This document shows, piece after piece, positions 29,442 through 41,218 of a DNA stretch of 64,000 nt (positions are counted from its first letter, which is position 1; the number at the start of each line of letters is the position of its first letter). The notes below the pieces were generated by a model, which was not told the DNA's origin, made no database searches, and was given only the letters and a program-made list of their open reading frames with translations. The position numbers were made by a program, and so were the translations under genes. Source of the stretch: Mycolicibacterium insubricum (GTDB lineage: Bacteria; Actinomycetota; Actinomycetes; Mycobacteriales; Mycobacteriaceae); contig NZ_AP022618.1 in the NCBI RefSeq assembly GCF_010731615.1, positions 2,232,001 through 2,296,000 of the forward strand, given 5' to 3'.

Positions 29442-29475
29442 GCCGGGCGACGGCGGACCCTGCGGTGGTCACGGG

Positions 29476-29481
29476 TAATCT
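29476..29481 (+). promoter_or_regulatory. -10 box of dapA (leaderless)
   Basis: TAATCT, 7 nt, then the GTG at 29489. Confidence 0.55.
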
Positions 29482-29485
29482 GTAG

Positions 29486-30418
<933 letters not shown>

Positions 30419-30429
30419 AGGGATCGTCG

Positions 30430-32118
30430 ATGAGTACTGCCGCGCATACCGACCTGGCACCGCCGGGGCCGCTGCCCGACGGTGGCCTGCGGGTCACCGC
30501 CTTGGGCGGGATCAGCGAAATCGGCCGCAACATGACGGTTTTCGAGCACCTGGGCCGACTGCTCATCATCGACTGCGGGGTACTGTTCCCCACCCACGAC
30601 GAACCCGGCGTCGACCTGATCCTGCCGGATCTGCGGCACATCGAGAACCGGCTCGATGACGTCGAGGCCCTGGTGCTCACCCACGCGCACGAGGACCACA
30701 TCGGGGCCATCCCGTTCCTGTTGAAACTGCGCCCCGACATCCCGGTCGTCGGTTCGAAATTCACCTGCGCGCTGGTCGCCGCCAAGTGTCGCGAGCACCG
30801 CATCAAGCCGGTGTTCGTGCAGGTCGCCGAGGGGCAGCGCAGCACCCACGGGGTCTTCGAGTGCGAGTACTTCGCGGTCAATCACTCCATCCCGGACGCC
30901 TTGGCGATCGCGATCCACACCGGAGCGGGCACCGTCTTGCACACCGGTGACATCAAGCTTGACCAGTTGCCGCTGGACGGCCGCCCCACCGACCTGCCCG
31001 GCATGTCGCGGCTCGGCGACGCCGGGGTGGATCTGTTCCTGTGCGATTCGACCAACGCCGAGATTCCCGGCGTCGGCCCGTCGGAAAGCGAGATCGGCCC
31101 CAACCTGCACCGGCTGATCCGCGGCGCCGAGGGCCGGGTGATCGTGGCCTGCTTCGCATCGAACGTCGATCGGGTGCAACAGATCGTCGACGCGGCGGTC
31201 GCCCTGGGCCGCAAGGTGTCCTTCGTCGGCCGCTCCATGGTGCGCAATATGGCGATCGCCCGTGACCTGGGCTTCCTGACGGTCGACGACGCCAGCGTGA
31301 TGGATATCGGTGCCGCCGAGATGATGCCGGCCGACAAGGTGGTGCTGATCACCACCGGGACCCAGGGCGAGCCGATGGCTGCACTGAGCCGGATGTCGCG
31401 CGGCGAGCACCGCAGCATCACGCTGACCGACGGCGACCTGATCATCCTGAGCTCCTCGCTGATTCCCGGCAACGAGGAGGCGGTCTACGGGGTGATCGAC
31501 GCGCTGGCCAAGATCGGCGCCCGGGTGGTCACCAACAACCAGGTCCGGGTGCACGTCTCCGGCCACGCCTACTCCGGGGAACTGCTGTTCCTCTACAACG
31601 GGGTGCGCCCGCGCAACGTCATGCCGGTGCACGGCACCTGGCGGCACCTGCGGGCGAACGCCAAACTCGCCGCCGGCACCGGGGTGCCCGAGGAGAACAT
31701 CGTCATCGCGCCGAACGGGGTGAGCGTGGACCTGGTCGGCGGAGTCGCGTCGATCTCCGGCGCGGTGCCGGTCGGCAAGATGTTCGTCGACGGTCTGATC
31801 ACCGGTGACGTCGGTGATGCGACGCTCGGCGAGCGGCTGATCCTGAGCTCCGGGTTCATCGCGGTCACCGTCGTCGTGCAGCGCGGCACCGGCAAGCCGA
31901 TGGGCCCGGCGCATCTGCACTCCCGCGGCTTCTCCGAGGACCCGAAGGCGCTGGAGTCGGCGGCGCGCAAGGTCGAGGCGGAGCTGGCAAACCTGGTGGG
32001 CGACAACGTCACCGACCCGGTGCGCATCGCCCAGGTGGCGCGCCGTACCGTCGGCAAGTGGGTCGGCGAGGTCTACCGGCGCCAGCCGATGATCGTCCCG
32101 ACGGTCATCGAGATTTAG
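30430..32118 (+). CDS. rnj: Ribonuclease J
   Basis: 562 residues. Metallo-beta-lactamase/beta-CASP nuclease with endo- and 5'-exonuclease activity in mRNA decay and rRNA maturation. Metal ligands are in HAHEDHIG (His85, His87, Asp89, His90), NHSIPDA near 152 and HTGDIKLD near 172. The beta-CASP domain (about 210-360) and the later HVSGHA motif are present. Together with PNPase at 7789 this window encodes two central RNA-decay enzymes. Confidence 0.96.
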   Translation: MSTAAHTDLAPPGPLPDGGLRVTALGGISEIGRNMTVFEHLGRLLIIDCGVLFPTHDEPGVDLILPDLRHIENRLDDVEALVLTHAHEDHIGAIPFLLKLRPDIPVVGSKFTCALVAAKCREHRIKPVFVQVAEGQRSTHGVFECEYFAVNHSIPDALAIAIHTGAGTVLHTGDIKLDQLPLDGRPTDLPGMSRLGDAGVDLFLCDSTNAEIPGVGPSESEIGPNLHRLIRGAEGRVIVACFASNVDRVQQIVDAAVALGRKVSFVGRSMVRNMAIARDLGFLTVDDASVMDIGAAEMMPADKVVLITTGTQGEPMAALSRMSRGEHRSITLTDGDLIILSSSLIPGNEEAVYGVIDALAKIGARVVTNNQVRVHVSGHAYSGELLFLYNGVRPRNVMPVHGTWRHLRANAKLAAGTGVPEENIVIAPNGVSVDLVGGVASISGAVPVGKMFVDGLITGDVGDATLGERLILSSGFIAVTVVVQRGTGKPMGPAHLHSRGFSEDPKALESAARKVEAELANLVGDNVTDPVRIAQVARRTVGKWVGEVYRRQPMIVPTVIEI

Positions 32119-32283
32119 GTAGGTCCGTCACGGTGAGCGCTGTCGTGGCCGCGGGCAATATCCAGAGCTGAGGGTCGCCGCTACGGTCGCATGCTCCACC
32201 AGGTGACGGTTTCGCCGCCGTCGACCCGGCCCAGTGCACTCCCGATGCGCCGGTCGCACGGTTCTGTGCAACCCGTTTCTTCT

Positions 32284-32308
32284 TGGCCGGTCGACGGGCA
32301 GCCGGCCA
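32284..32308. terminator. Weak hairpin between convergent rnj and methyltransferase genes
   Basis: TGGCCGG and CCGGCCA form a 7-bp stem with an 11-nt loop, just after a short T-rich tract (TTTCTTCTTGG). The 251-bp gap 32119-32369 otherwise shows no gene. Confidence 0.3.
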
Positions 32309-32369
32309 CGGTACTGGTAGCCATCGACCCTGATAAGGCCCCTGCTCGTGTCGCAAGAACTCCAGGTGC

Positions 32370-33242
32370 TTAGGTTCGCTCGGCGACGGCGGTCCACTCG
32401 ATCTGCGAGGCGGTCAGGTCGCGTCCGGTCGGGCGGATATAGGTGTCGCGGTAATAGCCGGGGCCGGCCTGTTCGGACAGCCGCCAGCCGTGCTCGTGCA
32501 GCACATCGCCGAGGTGCTCCGGCACGAAACCGGTTTGCCACACCTGCGCCCGTTCCCGGAAGCGCCGGTACAGCGACTCGGCGCCGTAGCGGTTCTCGCC
32601 GTCGATGAAGTCCTGGCGGACGTAGCTGAAGATCAGCTGGCTGCCGGGTGCGGCGGCCGACAGCCGGTCGAACAGGGCGGTGACGGCGGCGGGGGAGAGA
32701 TACTGGGTGAGTCCCTCGGCGATGAACAGGGTGCGGTAGCGGGCCCGGAACTTGTTGTCGGTCAGGCAATCCCAGATGTCGTCGTGCTCCAGGTCGGTCG
32801 CGATCAGGCGCACCGACTCCGGTTGGGCGCCCAGCACCCGGCGCACCACCTCGGCCTTGAGTTCGATGTTGACCTGTTGATCCACCTCGAACACCGGAAG
32901 ATCGGAATGCCGGGCGATCCGGTAGGCGCGGGTGTCGAAGCCGGCGCCCAGCACCACGACGGCGTCGAAGGAGTTGAACGGATCCGACACCCGGTCATCG
33001 ATCAGCCGTTTGCGGCAGGCGATGGACGCCCACAATCCCGGCCCGGACCGCTCGACCGCCGCGACCGCCGCCTCACGGACCCAGCCGACTCGGGTCGCCG
33101 CGACCGCCATGCGCAGCCGCGCGGGCAGGAACGCGGCGGCCAGGTCGTCGTCGACCAGCCGGCGCGCCGGTGGCTGGTTGTGCTCCACCGCAGCCAAAAC
33201 CATCGGCCCGTAGGCGGTCTGGGCGGTGACATTGGTGGGCAC
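32370..33242 (-). CDS. SAM-dependent methyltransferase (TIGR00027/LCM type)
   Basis: 290 residues. Class I methyltransferase of the leucine carboxyl methyltransferase-like group that is expanded in mycobacteria. SAM binding: VVVLGAGFDTRAYRI near residue 90, FEVDQ, then TLFIAEGLTQYLS near 180. Substrates of this group are mostly unknown. The GTG start lies 11 bp after the SDR gene upstream, so it is the last gene of a three-gene operon (monooxygenase-SDR-methyltransferase) equivalent to Rv2749-Rv2751. Confidence 0.87.
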   Translation of the reverse strand: MPTNVTAQTAYGPMVLAAVEHNQPPARRLVDDDLAAAFLPARLRMAVAATRVGWVREAAVAAVERSGPGLWASIACRKRLIDDRVSDPFNSFDAVVVLGAGFDTRAYRIARHSDLPVFEVDQQVNIELKAEVVRRVLGAQPESVRLIATDLEHDDIWDCLTDNKFRARYRTLFIAEGLTQYLSPAAVTALFDRLSAAAPGSQLIFSYVRQDFIDGENRYGAESLYRRFRERAQVWQTGFVPEHLGDVLHEHGWRLSEQAGPGYYRDTYIRPTGRDLTASQIEWTAVAERT

Positions 33243-33253
33243 CGGTGGGCCTC

Positions 33254-34072
33254 TCAGCGCTTGTTGGTGTAGCCGGCGTCGACGGGTAGCGCGACGCCGG
33301 TGACGTAGCGGCCGGCGTCGGACACCAAATAGTAGGCCGCGTTGGCGATGTCCTCGGGATCCAGCGTCTGTACCGGCAACGCGTTGCCCATATCGGGTCC
33401 GCCCTGGGACTGCTGGGCCAGCCCGTCGAGCCAGGACCGGGTGAACTCGTTGTCGATCATCGGGGTGTTCACCCCGGCGGGATGCAACGAGTTGACCCGG
33501 ATATTGTGCTGCGCCAGCAGATTCGCGTAGTTGCGCATCAGCCCGACGATGCCGTGTTTGGCCGCCGTGTAGCCGATCGAGCCGGCCATCGGACCGCCGA
33601 TGCCGACCAGCCCGGCCACCGAACTGGTCAACACGATGGACCCGCCGTTGCCGTACTTGACCATCGGCCGCATGGCGACGTCGACGGTGTGGTAGACCCC
33701 GGTCAGGTTCACGTCGATGACGTCCTGCCAGGCGTTCTCGGCGGCCATCGGTGCGATTCCGGCGTTGGCGATGACGATGTCGAGCCGGTCGCCGAGTGCA
33801 TCGGTGCCGGCGCGCAGCGCCTCCTTGAGGCTCGCGCGGTCGCGGACGTCGGCCGTCCGCGCGACGATCCGCGACCCGGTCTCCTCGACGAGGGCGACCG
33901 TGACGGACAGGTCGTCGGCGGTGGCCAGCGGGTAGGGCACCGAGTCGATCTGTGCGCACAGGTCGACGGCGATGATGTCGGCACCGGCGGAGGCCAGGCG
34001 CAGCGCGTGGGCGCGCCCTTGGCCGCGGGCGGCGCCGGTGATGAAGGCGGTCTTTCCGCTGAGGTCACCCAC
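33254..34072 (-). CDS. Mycofactocin-type short-chain dehydrogenase
   Basis: 272 residues. SDR with [11 protein letters not shown] cofactor loop, ANAGIAP, Ser in TSSVAG, and Tyr/Lys in YTAAKHG. The insertion after the second beta strand ([21 protein letters not shown]) is the hallmark of the mycofactocin-coupled SDR group, which holds a non-exchangeable nicotinamide and passes electrons to mycofactocin. Substrate is probably an alcohol; which one is unknown. GTG start, 3 bp after the monooxygenase stop. Equivalent to Rv2750. Confidence 0.87.
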   Translation of the reverse strand: MGDLSGKTAFITGAARGQGRAHALRLASAGADIIAVDLCAQIDSVPYPLATADDLSVTVALVEETGSRIVARTADVRDRASLKEALRAGTDALGDRLDIVIANAGIAPMAAENAWQDVIDVNLTGVYHTVDVAMRPMVKYGNGGSIVLTSSVAGLVGIGGPMAGSIGYTAAKHGIVGLMRNYANLLAQHNIRVNSLHPAGVNTPMIDNEFTRSWLDGLAQQSQGGPDMGNALPVQTLDPEDIANAAYYLVSDAGRYVTGVALPVDAGYTNKR

Positions 34073-34075
34073 GGC

Positions 34076-34390
34076 TCAGCCTCGCAGCAGCCCCTTGGCC
34101 GGATCGCCGCCGCCGAGCGGGGCCAGCATCTTGATGTCCGGCGCACCCTCGAGCAGCCCGCCGATTGCCCCGAACAGGGTGCCGATTGCCGGGGCGGAAC
34201 TGTGCGTCTTGACGGCATCCTCGTCGACCCACTGCTCGACGAACACGAACGTGTTGTCGTTCTGGTGCACGGAGTAGAGCTGGCAGCCGGGCTCGTTGTG
34301 GACCTCCGCGACGGCGGCCAGACAGGCCGCGCGGACCTCGTCGACCTTCTCCGGTTGGGCGGTCATGGTGGCGACGATGACGACGGGCAT
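34076..34390 (-). CDS. Antibiotic biosynthesis monooxygenase (ABM) domain protein
   Basis: 104 residues forming one ferredoxin-like ABM domain: an N-terminal strand VVIVATMTAQPE, then CQLYSVHQNDNTFVFVEQWVDEDAVKTHSS. Such dimeric proteins act as cofactor-free monooxygenases or as quinone or aldehyde scavengers. An AGGAG ribosome-binding site precedes the ATG. It heads the SDR-methyltransferase operon and is divergent from ftsK. Matches Rv2749 in size. Confidence 0.85.
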   Translation of the reverse strand: MPVVIVATMTAQPEKVDEVRAACLAAVAEVHNEPGCQLYSVHQNDNTFVFVEQWVDEDAVKTHSSAPAIGTLFGAIGGLLEGAPDIKMLAPLGGGDPAKGLLRG

Positions 34391-34537
34391 GCGTTGTGCT
34401 CCTGGGGGCCGGCGGATGTGGTCAACCTCACCCTAGAACGTGCCGGGGTCGCGGCGGGGTATCGGACTGCATAACGAAGTGGTTTCGGCCCGGCCTGTGA
34501 CCCTTGTTGCAGATGGTGCTGACGGGACAGATGCGAC

Positions 34538-34543
34538 TAGGCT
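34538..34543 (+). promoter_or_regulatory. -10 box of ftsK (leaderless)
   Basis: TAGGCT, 7 nt, then the ATG at 34551. It decides against the longer frame that opens at 34440. Confidence 0.55.
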
Positions 34544-34550
34544 GACCGAC

Positions 34551-37241
<2,691 letters not shown>

Positions 37242-37262
37242 CGATCCCGGTGTAGACGGCGG

Positions 37263-37772
37263 CTACAGGACCAGCAGCATCCGCGTATTGCCCAGGATAT
37301 TGGGCTTGACGTAGCTCAGATCCAGGAACTCGGCGACGCCGATGTCATAGGAGCGGCACATCTCCTCGTAGACCTCGGCGGTGACCGGGGTGCCGTCGAT
37401 CTCGGCGAAACCGTGCCGGCCGAAGAAATCGGTCTCGAAGGTCAACACGAACAGCCGCTGCAACTCCAGGTCCCGGGCCACCTGCAGCAACCTGCTGACG
37501 ATCGCGTGTCCCACCCCGTGCCCCTTGACCGACGGGTCGACCGCGACGGTGCGCACCTCGCCGAGGTCGGCCCACAGCACGTGCAAAGCCCCGCAACCGA
37601 CCACCGCGCCTTCGAGCTCGGCCACCCAGAACTCCTGCACGGATTCGTAGAGGGTGACCAGGTTCTTCTCCAGCAGGATCTTGCCGGCGTAGATGTCGAC
37701 CAGGCGTTTGATCGCCGGGACATCGGGGGTGCGCGCCCGTCGCACCTGCACAGCGTCGGCCCGCGGTTCCAC
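37263..37772 (-). CDS. argA: L-glutamate/glutamine N-acetyltransferase ArgA
   Basis: 169 residues. Single-domain GNAT enzyme that makes N-acetylglutamate for arginine synthesis, lacking the kinase-like domain of classic NAGS; the M. tuberculosis orthologue is Rv2747. Acetyl-CoA binding is by VDPSVKGHGVGHAIVSRLL (near 85), and GFAEIDG-type residues follow. GTG start, 6 nt after TACGCT on the minus strand. It shares a 54-bp divergent spacer with pgsA3 and converges on ftsK. Confidence 0.92.
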   Translation of the reverse strand: MEPRADAVQVRRARTPDVPAIKRLVDIYAGKILLEKNLVTLYESVQEFWVAELEGAVVGCGALHVLWADLGEVRTVAVDPSVKGHGVGHAIVSRLLQVARDLELQRLFVLTFETDFFGRHGFAEIDGTPVTAEVYEEMCRSYDIGVAEFLDLSYVKPNILGNTRMLLVL

Positions 37773-37778
37773 GACGCA

Positions 37779-37784
37779 AGCGTA
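37779..37784 (-). promoter_or_regulatory. -10 box of argA (leaderless)
   Basis: TACGCT on the minus strand, 6 nt before the GTG at 37772. Confidence 0.5.
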
Positions 37785-37814
37785 TCGGCTGCGGGTCTGC
37801 GCGGCGCCAACCGA

Positions 37815-37820
37815 TATCCT
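37815..37820 (+). promoter_or_regulatory. -10 box of pgsA3 (leaderless)
   Basis: TATCCT, 6 nt, then the GTG at 37827. The argA -10 on the other strand is 30 bp away. Confidence 0.5.
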
Positions 37821-37826
37821 GAGCCG

Positions 37827-38477
37827 GTGTCGGGACAACCACCCGCCGGAGAACCGGCGCGCCGCGTACCGGTGTTGAACCCGGCCAACGTGCTGACCGG
37901 CGTGCGGCTGGCCCTGGTTCCGGTGTTCGTGCTGGCGCTGTTCGCCGACGGCGGGCACGCCGTGACCAGCCGGATCGTCGCCTTCGCGATCTTCGCGATC
38001 GCCATCGTCACCGACCGAGTGGACGGCGAGATCGCCCGCAACTTCGACATGGAGACCGAGTTCGGCAAGCTGGCCGACCCGATCGCCGACAAAATGCTGA
38101 TCGGATCGGCGCTGATCGGCCTGTCGATCCTGGGCGACCTGCCCTGGTGGGTGACCGCGGTTATCCTGGCCCGGGAGATCGGCGTCACGCTGCTGCGGTT
38201 CGCGGTACTGCACCGCGGGGTCATCCCGGCCAGCCGGGGCGGAAAGCTCAAGACCCTCGTTCAGTCGGTCGCCATCGGTTTGTTCGTGCTGCCGCTGCAC
38301 GACTGGCCGCACCCCTGGACGACGGTCGCCTGGGTGGTCATGTGGATCGCGATCGTGCTGACGGTGGTCACCGGGATCGACTATCTGGTGTCGGCGCTGC
38401 GCAGCCCGCCGACCGATCCGGAGACTGGCGAGGCGGTGCCGGGAACCAATCCGAGTGCCGTCGACGTTGAAGGTTGA
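37827..38477 (+). CDS. pgsA3: CDP-diacylglycerol-glycerol-3-phosphate 3-phosphatidyltransferase (PgsA3)
   Basis: 216 residues with five or six transmembrane helices. Integral membrane CDP-alcohol phosphotransferase of phosphatidylglycerol/cardiolipin synthesis. The DG-x2-AR-x8-G-x3-D-x3-D signature is seen as [11 protein letters not shown] through [10 protein letters not shown] (about 61-88). GTG start after a leaderless -10 box. The 3' end carries a SigE-like promoter for clgR. Confidence 0.93.
   Translation: MSGQPPAGEPARRVPVLNPANVLTGVRLALVPVFVLALFADGGHAVTSRIVAFAIFAIAIVTDRVDGEIARNFDMETEFGKLADPIADKMLIGSALIGLSILGDLPWWVTAVILAREIGVTLLRFAVLHRGVIPASRGGKLKTLVQSVAIGLFVLPLHDWPHPWTTVAWVVMWIAIVLTVVTGIDYLVSALRSPPTDPETGEAVPGTNPSAVDVEG
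38442..38469 (+). promoter_or_regulatory. SigE-like (ECF) promoter of clgR
   Basis: GGAACC, exactly 18 nt, then GTTG, within the last codons of pgsA3. This is the mycobacterial SigE consensus, and clgR is a known SigE target in M. tuberculosis. Transcription would start about 45 nt before clgR. Confidence 0.65.
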
Positions 38478-38523
38478 ACACCGCGGTCCGACGGACGCTG
38501 CGTTATACGAAGGAGAATCCCGC

Positions 38524-38844
38524 GTGACGGCACTTTTGCGTGAGGTTATCGGCGACGAGCTGCGCCGCACCCGCACCGCGCAGGGACGCACCCTGCGCGA
38601 GGTCTCCGACTCCGCGCGGGTCAGCCTGGGCTATCTGTCCGAGGTAGAGCGCGGCCGAAAGGAGGCCTCCAGCGAACTGCTCGGCGCGATCTGCCTGGCG
38701 CTGGACGTGCCGCTGTCGCGGGTGTTGATCGACGCGGGACTGCGGATGAGCCGCACCGAGGCGCCGGTGGCCCCGGTCACCGGGCATATCGATCCGGCCA
38801 CCAAGGTGGTGATCCCGCCCGTCGTGTCGATGGCCGTCGCCTGA
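38524..38844 (+). CDS. clgR: ClgR transcriptional activator
   Basis: 106 residues. Cro/C1-type helix-turn-helix near residues 10-65 ([40 protein letters not shown] spans it in full). Activates Clp protease and psp genes under envelope stress. The C-terminal tail ends in VSMAVA, a hydrophobic end that in relatives makes ClgR a ClpP substrate. The GTG start has an AAGGAG ribosome-binding site. Upstream is a SigE-like promoter; downstream is a tandem repeat before pspA. Confidence 0.92.
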   Translation: MTALLREVIGDELRRTRTAQGRTLREVSDSARVSLGYLSEVERGRKEASSELLGAICLALDVPLSRVLIDAGLRMSRTEAPVAPVTGHIDPATKVVIPPVVSMAVA

Positions 38845-38951
38845 CCCGACGAGCGGTGTAGTTTCCGCGAGGAGGTGTCAGGCGTGGTGGTCGAGCCTGA
38901 CCCGACGAGCGGTGTAGTTTCCGCGAGGAGGTGTCAGGCGTGGTGGTCGAG
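38840..38951. repeat. 56-bp tandem duplication containing structured repeat, copies B1 and B2
   Basis: Two identical 56-bp units start at 38840 and 38896, followed by the first 5 nt of a third. Unit 1 begins within the clgR stop codon context. Each holds a 43-nt element with outer stem CCTGAC/GTCAGG and inner hairpin GCGG-TGTAGTTT-CCGC. The element lies in the opposite orientation to those at 19663, 45798 and 58814. Confidence 0.9.
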
Positions 38952-39087
38952 CCTGATGGTCCCCGTCCACGCGAAGCGGTCCTACCTGACGCACCCCCAT
39001 CGAGGCGATAGGGTTTGCAGTACGAGACCGGACCGGTGGACCACACCGAGTGCCGCGCACAATCGATATCGAAGGCGGAGCGAAGTC

Positions 39088-39900
39088 ATGGCCAATCCGT
39101 TCGTCAAGGGATGGCGCTACCTGATGGCGCTGTTCAACTCGAAGATCGACGAGCACGCCGATCCCAAGGTGCAGATCCAGCAGGCCATCGAGGACGCGCA
39201 GCGGCAGCATCAGGCGCTGACCCAGCAGGCGGCCCAGGTGATCGGCAATCAGCGCCAGCTGGAGATGCGGCTCAACCGCCAGCTCGCCGACATTGAGAAG
39301 TTGCAGGCCAATGTTCGTCAGGCGCTGACGTTGGCCGACCAGGCCACGGCCGCCGGTGACGTCGCCCGCGCCACCGAGTACACCAACGCCGCGGAGGCAT
39401 TCGCCGCTCAGCTGGTCACCGCCGAGCAGAGCGTCGAGGATCTCAAGGCGCTGCACGATCAGGCCCTCGGTGCGGCCACCCAGGCCAAGAAGGCCGTCGA
39501 GCAGAACGCGATGGTGCTGCAGCAGCGGATCGCCGAGCGCACCAAGCTGCTCTCCCAGCTGGAGCAGGCCAAGATGCAGGAGCAGGTCAGCTCGTCGCTG
39601 CGGTCCATGAGCGAGCTCGCCGCCCCCGGCAACACGCCGAGCCTCGACGAGGTGCGGGAGAAGATCGAGCGCCGCTACGCCACCGCGATGGGTGAGGCCG
39701 AGCTGGCGCAGAACTCGGTGCAGGGCCGGATGCTGGAGGTCCAGCAGGCCAGTGTGCAGATGGCCGGCCATTCCCGGCTCGAACAGATCCGCGCCTCGAT
39801 GCGCGGTGAGGCGCTGCCCTCGGGCGCCGCCGGCGCCCCCGCGGCCACCCCTGTTGCGCCGCAGCAGGGAGCCGTTCCGGAGAAGCCGCTGGGGCAGTGA
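39088..39900 (+). CDS. pspA: PspA/IM30 family protein (35 kDa antigen)
   Basis: 270 residues, the length of Rv2744c. ESCRT-III-like coiled-coil protein (heptads across about 25-210) that coats and repairs the inner membrane and associates with lipid droplets in mycobacteria. The N-terminus [16 protein letters not shown] is the amphipathic membrane-binding helix, and the Ala/Pro-rich C-terminal tail is disordered. An upstream open frame reaching 38875 crosses the 56-bp repeats and is not supported. Part of the clgR-pspA-membrane protein stress operon. Confidence 0.94.
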   Translation: MANPFVKGWRYLMALFNSKIDEHADPKVQIQQAIEDAQRQHQALTQQAAQVIGNQRQLEMRLNRQLADIEKLQANVRQALTLADQATAAGDVARATEYTNAAEAFAAQLVTAEQSVEDLKALHDQALGAATQAKKAVEQNAMVLQQRIAERTKLLSQLEQAKMQEQVSSSLRSMSELAAPGNTPSLDEVREKIERRYATAMGEAELAQNSVQGRMLEVQQASVQMAGHSRLEQIRASMRGEALPSGAAGAPAATPVAPQQGAVPEKPLGQ

Positions 39901-40730
39901 TGTCCGACGGGGCGCCGCCGCGGGGTTTCCGGGGTCTGGTTCAGCGCGGCGTGGACGCCGCCAGCCAGGCCGCCGACGCGGCCGCGTTCACGCTGCGGGC
40001 GATCGCCGATCCGCGCGGCCGGCTGGTCCGCAAGCGTCGGTATGCGCTGTGGATCGGCGCGTTGTTCACCATCGCCTCCGTGGTGATGATGGGCGTGACG
40101 GTGCTGATGGCGATCTGGGACACCCCGCCGTGGATGCTGCCGATCACCGCGGTCCCGGCCGCGCTGTTGGCGTTCCCGGCGACCCTGGCCTTCCTGCGGC
40201 TGCGCCGGCTCCGCACGATTCCGCTGCCCGCCCCGCGCCCGGCCTCCAGCCGCCGGCTGCCGCCGCACGGCTCGGCCGCCCGTCCGGCGATGTACGCCCT
40301 CGGCGCGTCCGAGCGCGGACTGTTCTCCCTGCTGGCGGTGATCGAGCGCGGTGAGTTGCTACCGGCCGGGGAGCTGGCCGAGCTGACCGCCGCGGCCAAC
40401 CACGCGGCCGCGGCCATGGCCGGCACCGCCGCCGAGGTGGTGTCGATGGAGCGGGCCGCCGAGGCCAGCCCCGCCGGCCGCGAGTTTCTGGCGCCGACGA
40501 TCAACGCCTACACCGCCCAGCTCGGCGCCGGTGTCAGACAGTACAACGAGATGGTGACGGCGGCGGCGCAGCTGGTGGCCGCGACGAACGCCGGGTCGAC
40601 GTCCGGGCCGGTGCTGACCGCGTCGGTCATCGAGGCCCAGCGCTACCGCGGCGCGCTCACCGACGCCACCGATCGCATGCAGGGCTGGGCGGACGCGTTC
40701 GAACAGCTGGGCGAACTGCGCGGAGCCTAA
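39900..40730 (+). CDS. Psp-system membrane protein (Rv2743c-like)
   Basis: 276 residues. Two close transmembrane helices (about 52-70 and 78-98), then a long helical, Ala-rich domain, probably cytoplasmic. The ATG overlaps the pspA stop by 1 nt (TGATG), so translation is coupled. In M. tuberculosis this protein works with ClgR and PspA to keep envelope integrity, binding PspA; the same partnership is inferred here from position and size. It converges on ephG with a 9-bp gap. Confidence 0.87.
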   Translation: MSDGAPPRGFRGLVQRGVDAASQAADAAAFTLRAIADPRGRLVRKRRYALWIGALFTIASVVMMGVTVLMAIWDTPPWMLPITAVPAALLAFPATLAFLRLRRLRTIPLPAPRPASSRRLPPHGSAARPAMYALGASERGLFSLLAVIERGELLPAGELAELTAAANHAAAAMAGTAAEVVSMERAAEASPAGREFLAPTINAYTAQLGAGVRQYNEMVTAAAQLVAATNAGSTSGPVLTASVIEAQRYRGALTDATDRMQGWADAFEQLGELRGA

Positions 40731-40739
40731 CCTCCCGGC

Positions 40740-41195
40740 TTACAGGCGGGGCCGCAGTGCCGGAATGACGGCGCCGACCAGCCCGCGCAAGAGCGCCTTG
40801 GTCATGTCCAGCATGTCGAAATAGTCCCGCCACAGGGTGATCTTCCCGTCGTGCACCTCGAACACCCCGCATACCCAGAACGTCAGCTGCACCGGCCCGA
40901 ACCGCAGCAGATCGGTGCGCTCGTTCATCACCGTGTCGCCGTCGGTGGCACTGCGGTGGATCCGCACGTCGAAACCGAGGGCGGGGTGGTTCATCGCGGC
41001 GAACACCTTCATCACCCGGCGGGCACCGCGGATCCGGGAGAATCCGACGTTCTCGTAGACGATGTCGTCGTCCAGCAGATCCGCGGCGATATCGAGATCC
41101 TTGTCCCGCAGGGCGCACAGGAAGTCGTCGACGGCGGCGATGTTGGCGTTCGCGATGGCGGAGTTCGTGGCGGTGAGGTCCTGCGGGGTGCTCAT
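40740..41195 (-). CDS. ephG: Limonene-1,2-epoxide hydrolase-type protein EphG
   Basis: 151 residues. Small NTF2-fold epoxide hydrolase like Rv2740, with the Asp-Arg-Asp relay expected in RIRGARRV, DVRIHRSATDGDTVMNERTD and LWRDYFD. In M. tuberculosis the enzyme acts on bulky epoxides of fatty acids and steroids. The ATG at 41195 is preferred over an upstream GTG because a TAAGGT -10 box lies 7 nt upstream. It shares a palindromic -10 region with the divergent glycosyltransferase. Confidence 0.88.
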   Translation of the reverse strand: MSTPQDLTATNSAIANANIAAVDDFLCALRDKDLDIAADLLDDDIVYENVGFSRIRGARRVMKVFAAMNHPALGFDVRIHRSATDGDTVMNERTDLLRFGPVQLTFWVCGVFEVHDGKITLWRDYFDMLDMTKALLRGLVGAVIPALRPRL

Positions 41196-41202
41196 GGGAC
41201 CC

Positions 41203-41212
41203 ACCTTAAGGT
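41203..41212. promoter_or_regulatory. Palindromic shared -10 of ephG and glycosyltransferase
   Basis: ACCTTAAGGT is a perfect 10-bp palindrome. On the plus strand TAAGGT (41207-41212) is 6 nt before the GTG at 41219. On the minus strand TAAGGT (41208-41203) is 7 nt before the ATG at 41195. The two boxes overlap by 2 bp. Confidence 0.6.
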
Positions 41213-41218
41213 GATGCG

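Noticed and set aside
38875-39087. Upstream extension of pspA through the tandem repeats
   Set aside because: The known protein starts MANPFVKGW; the extension is encoded by repeat sequence and has no conserved residues.
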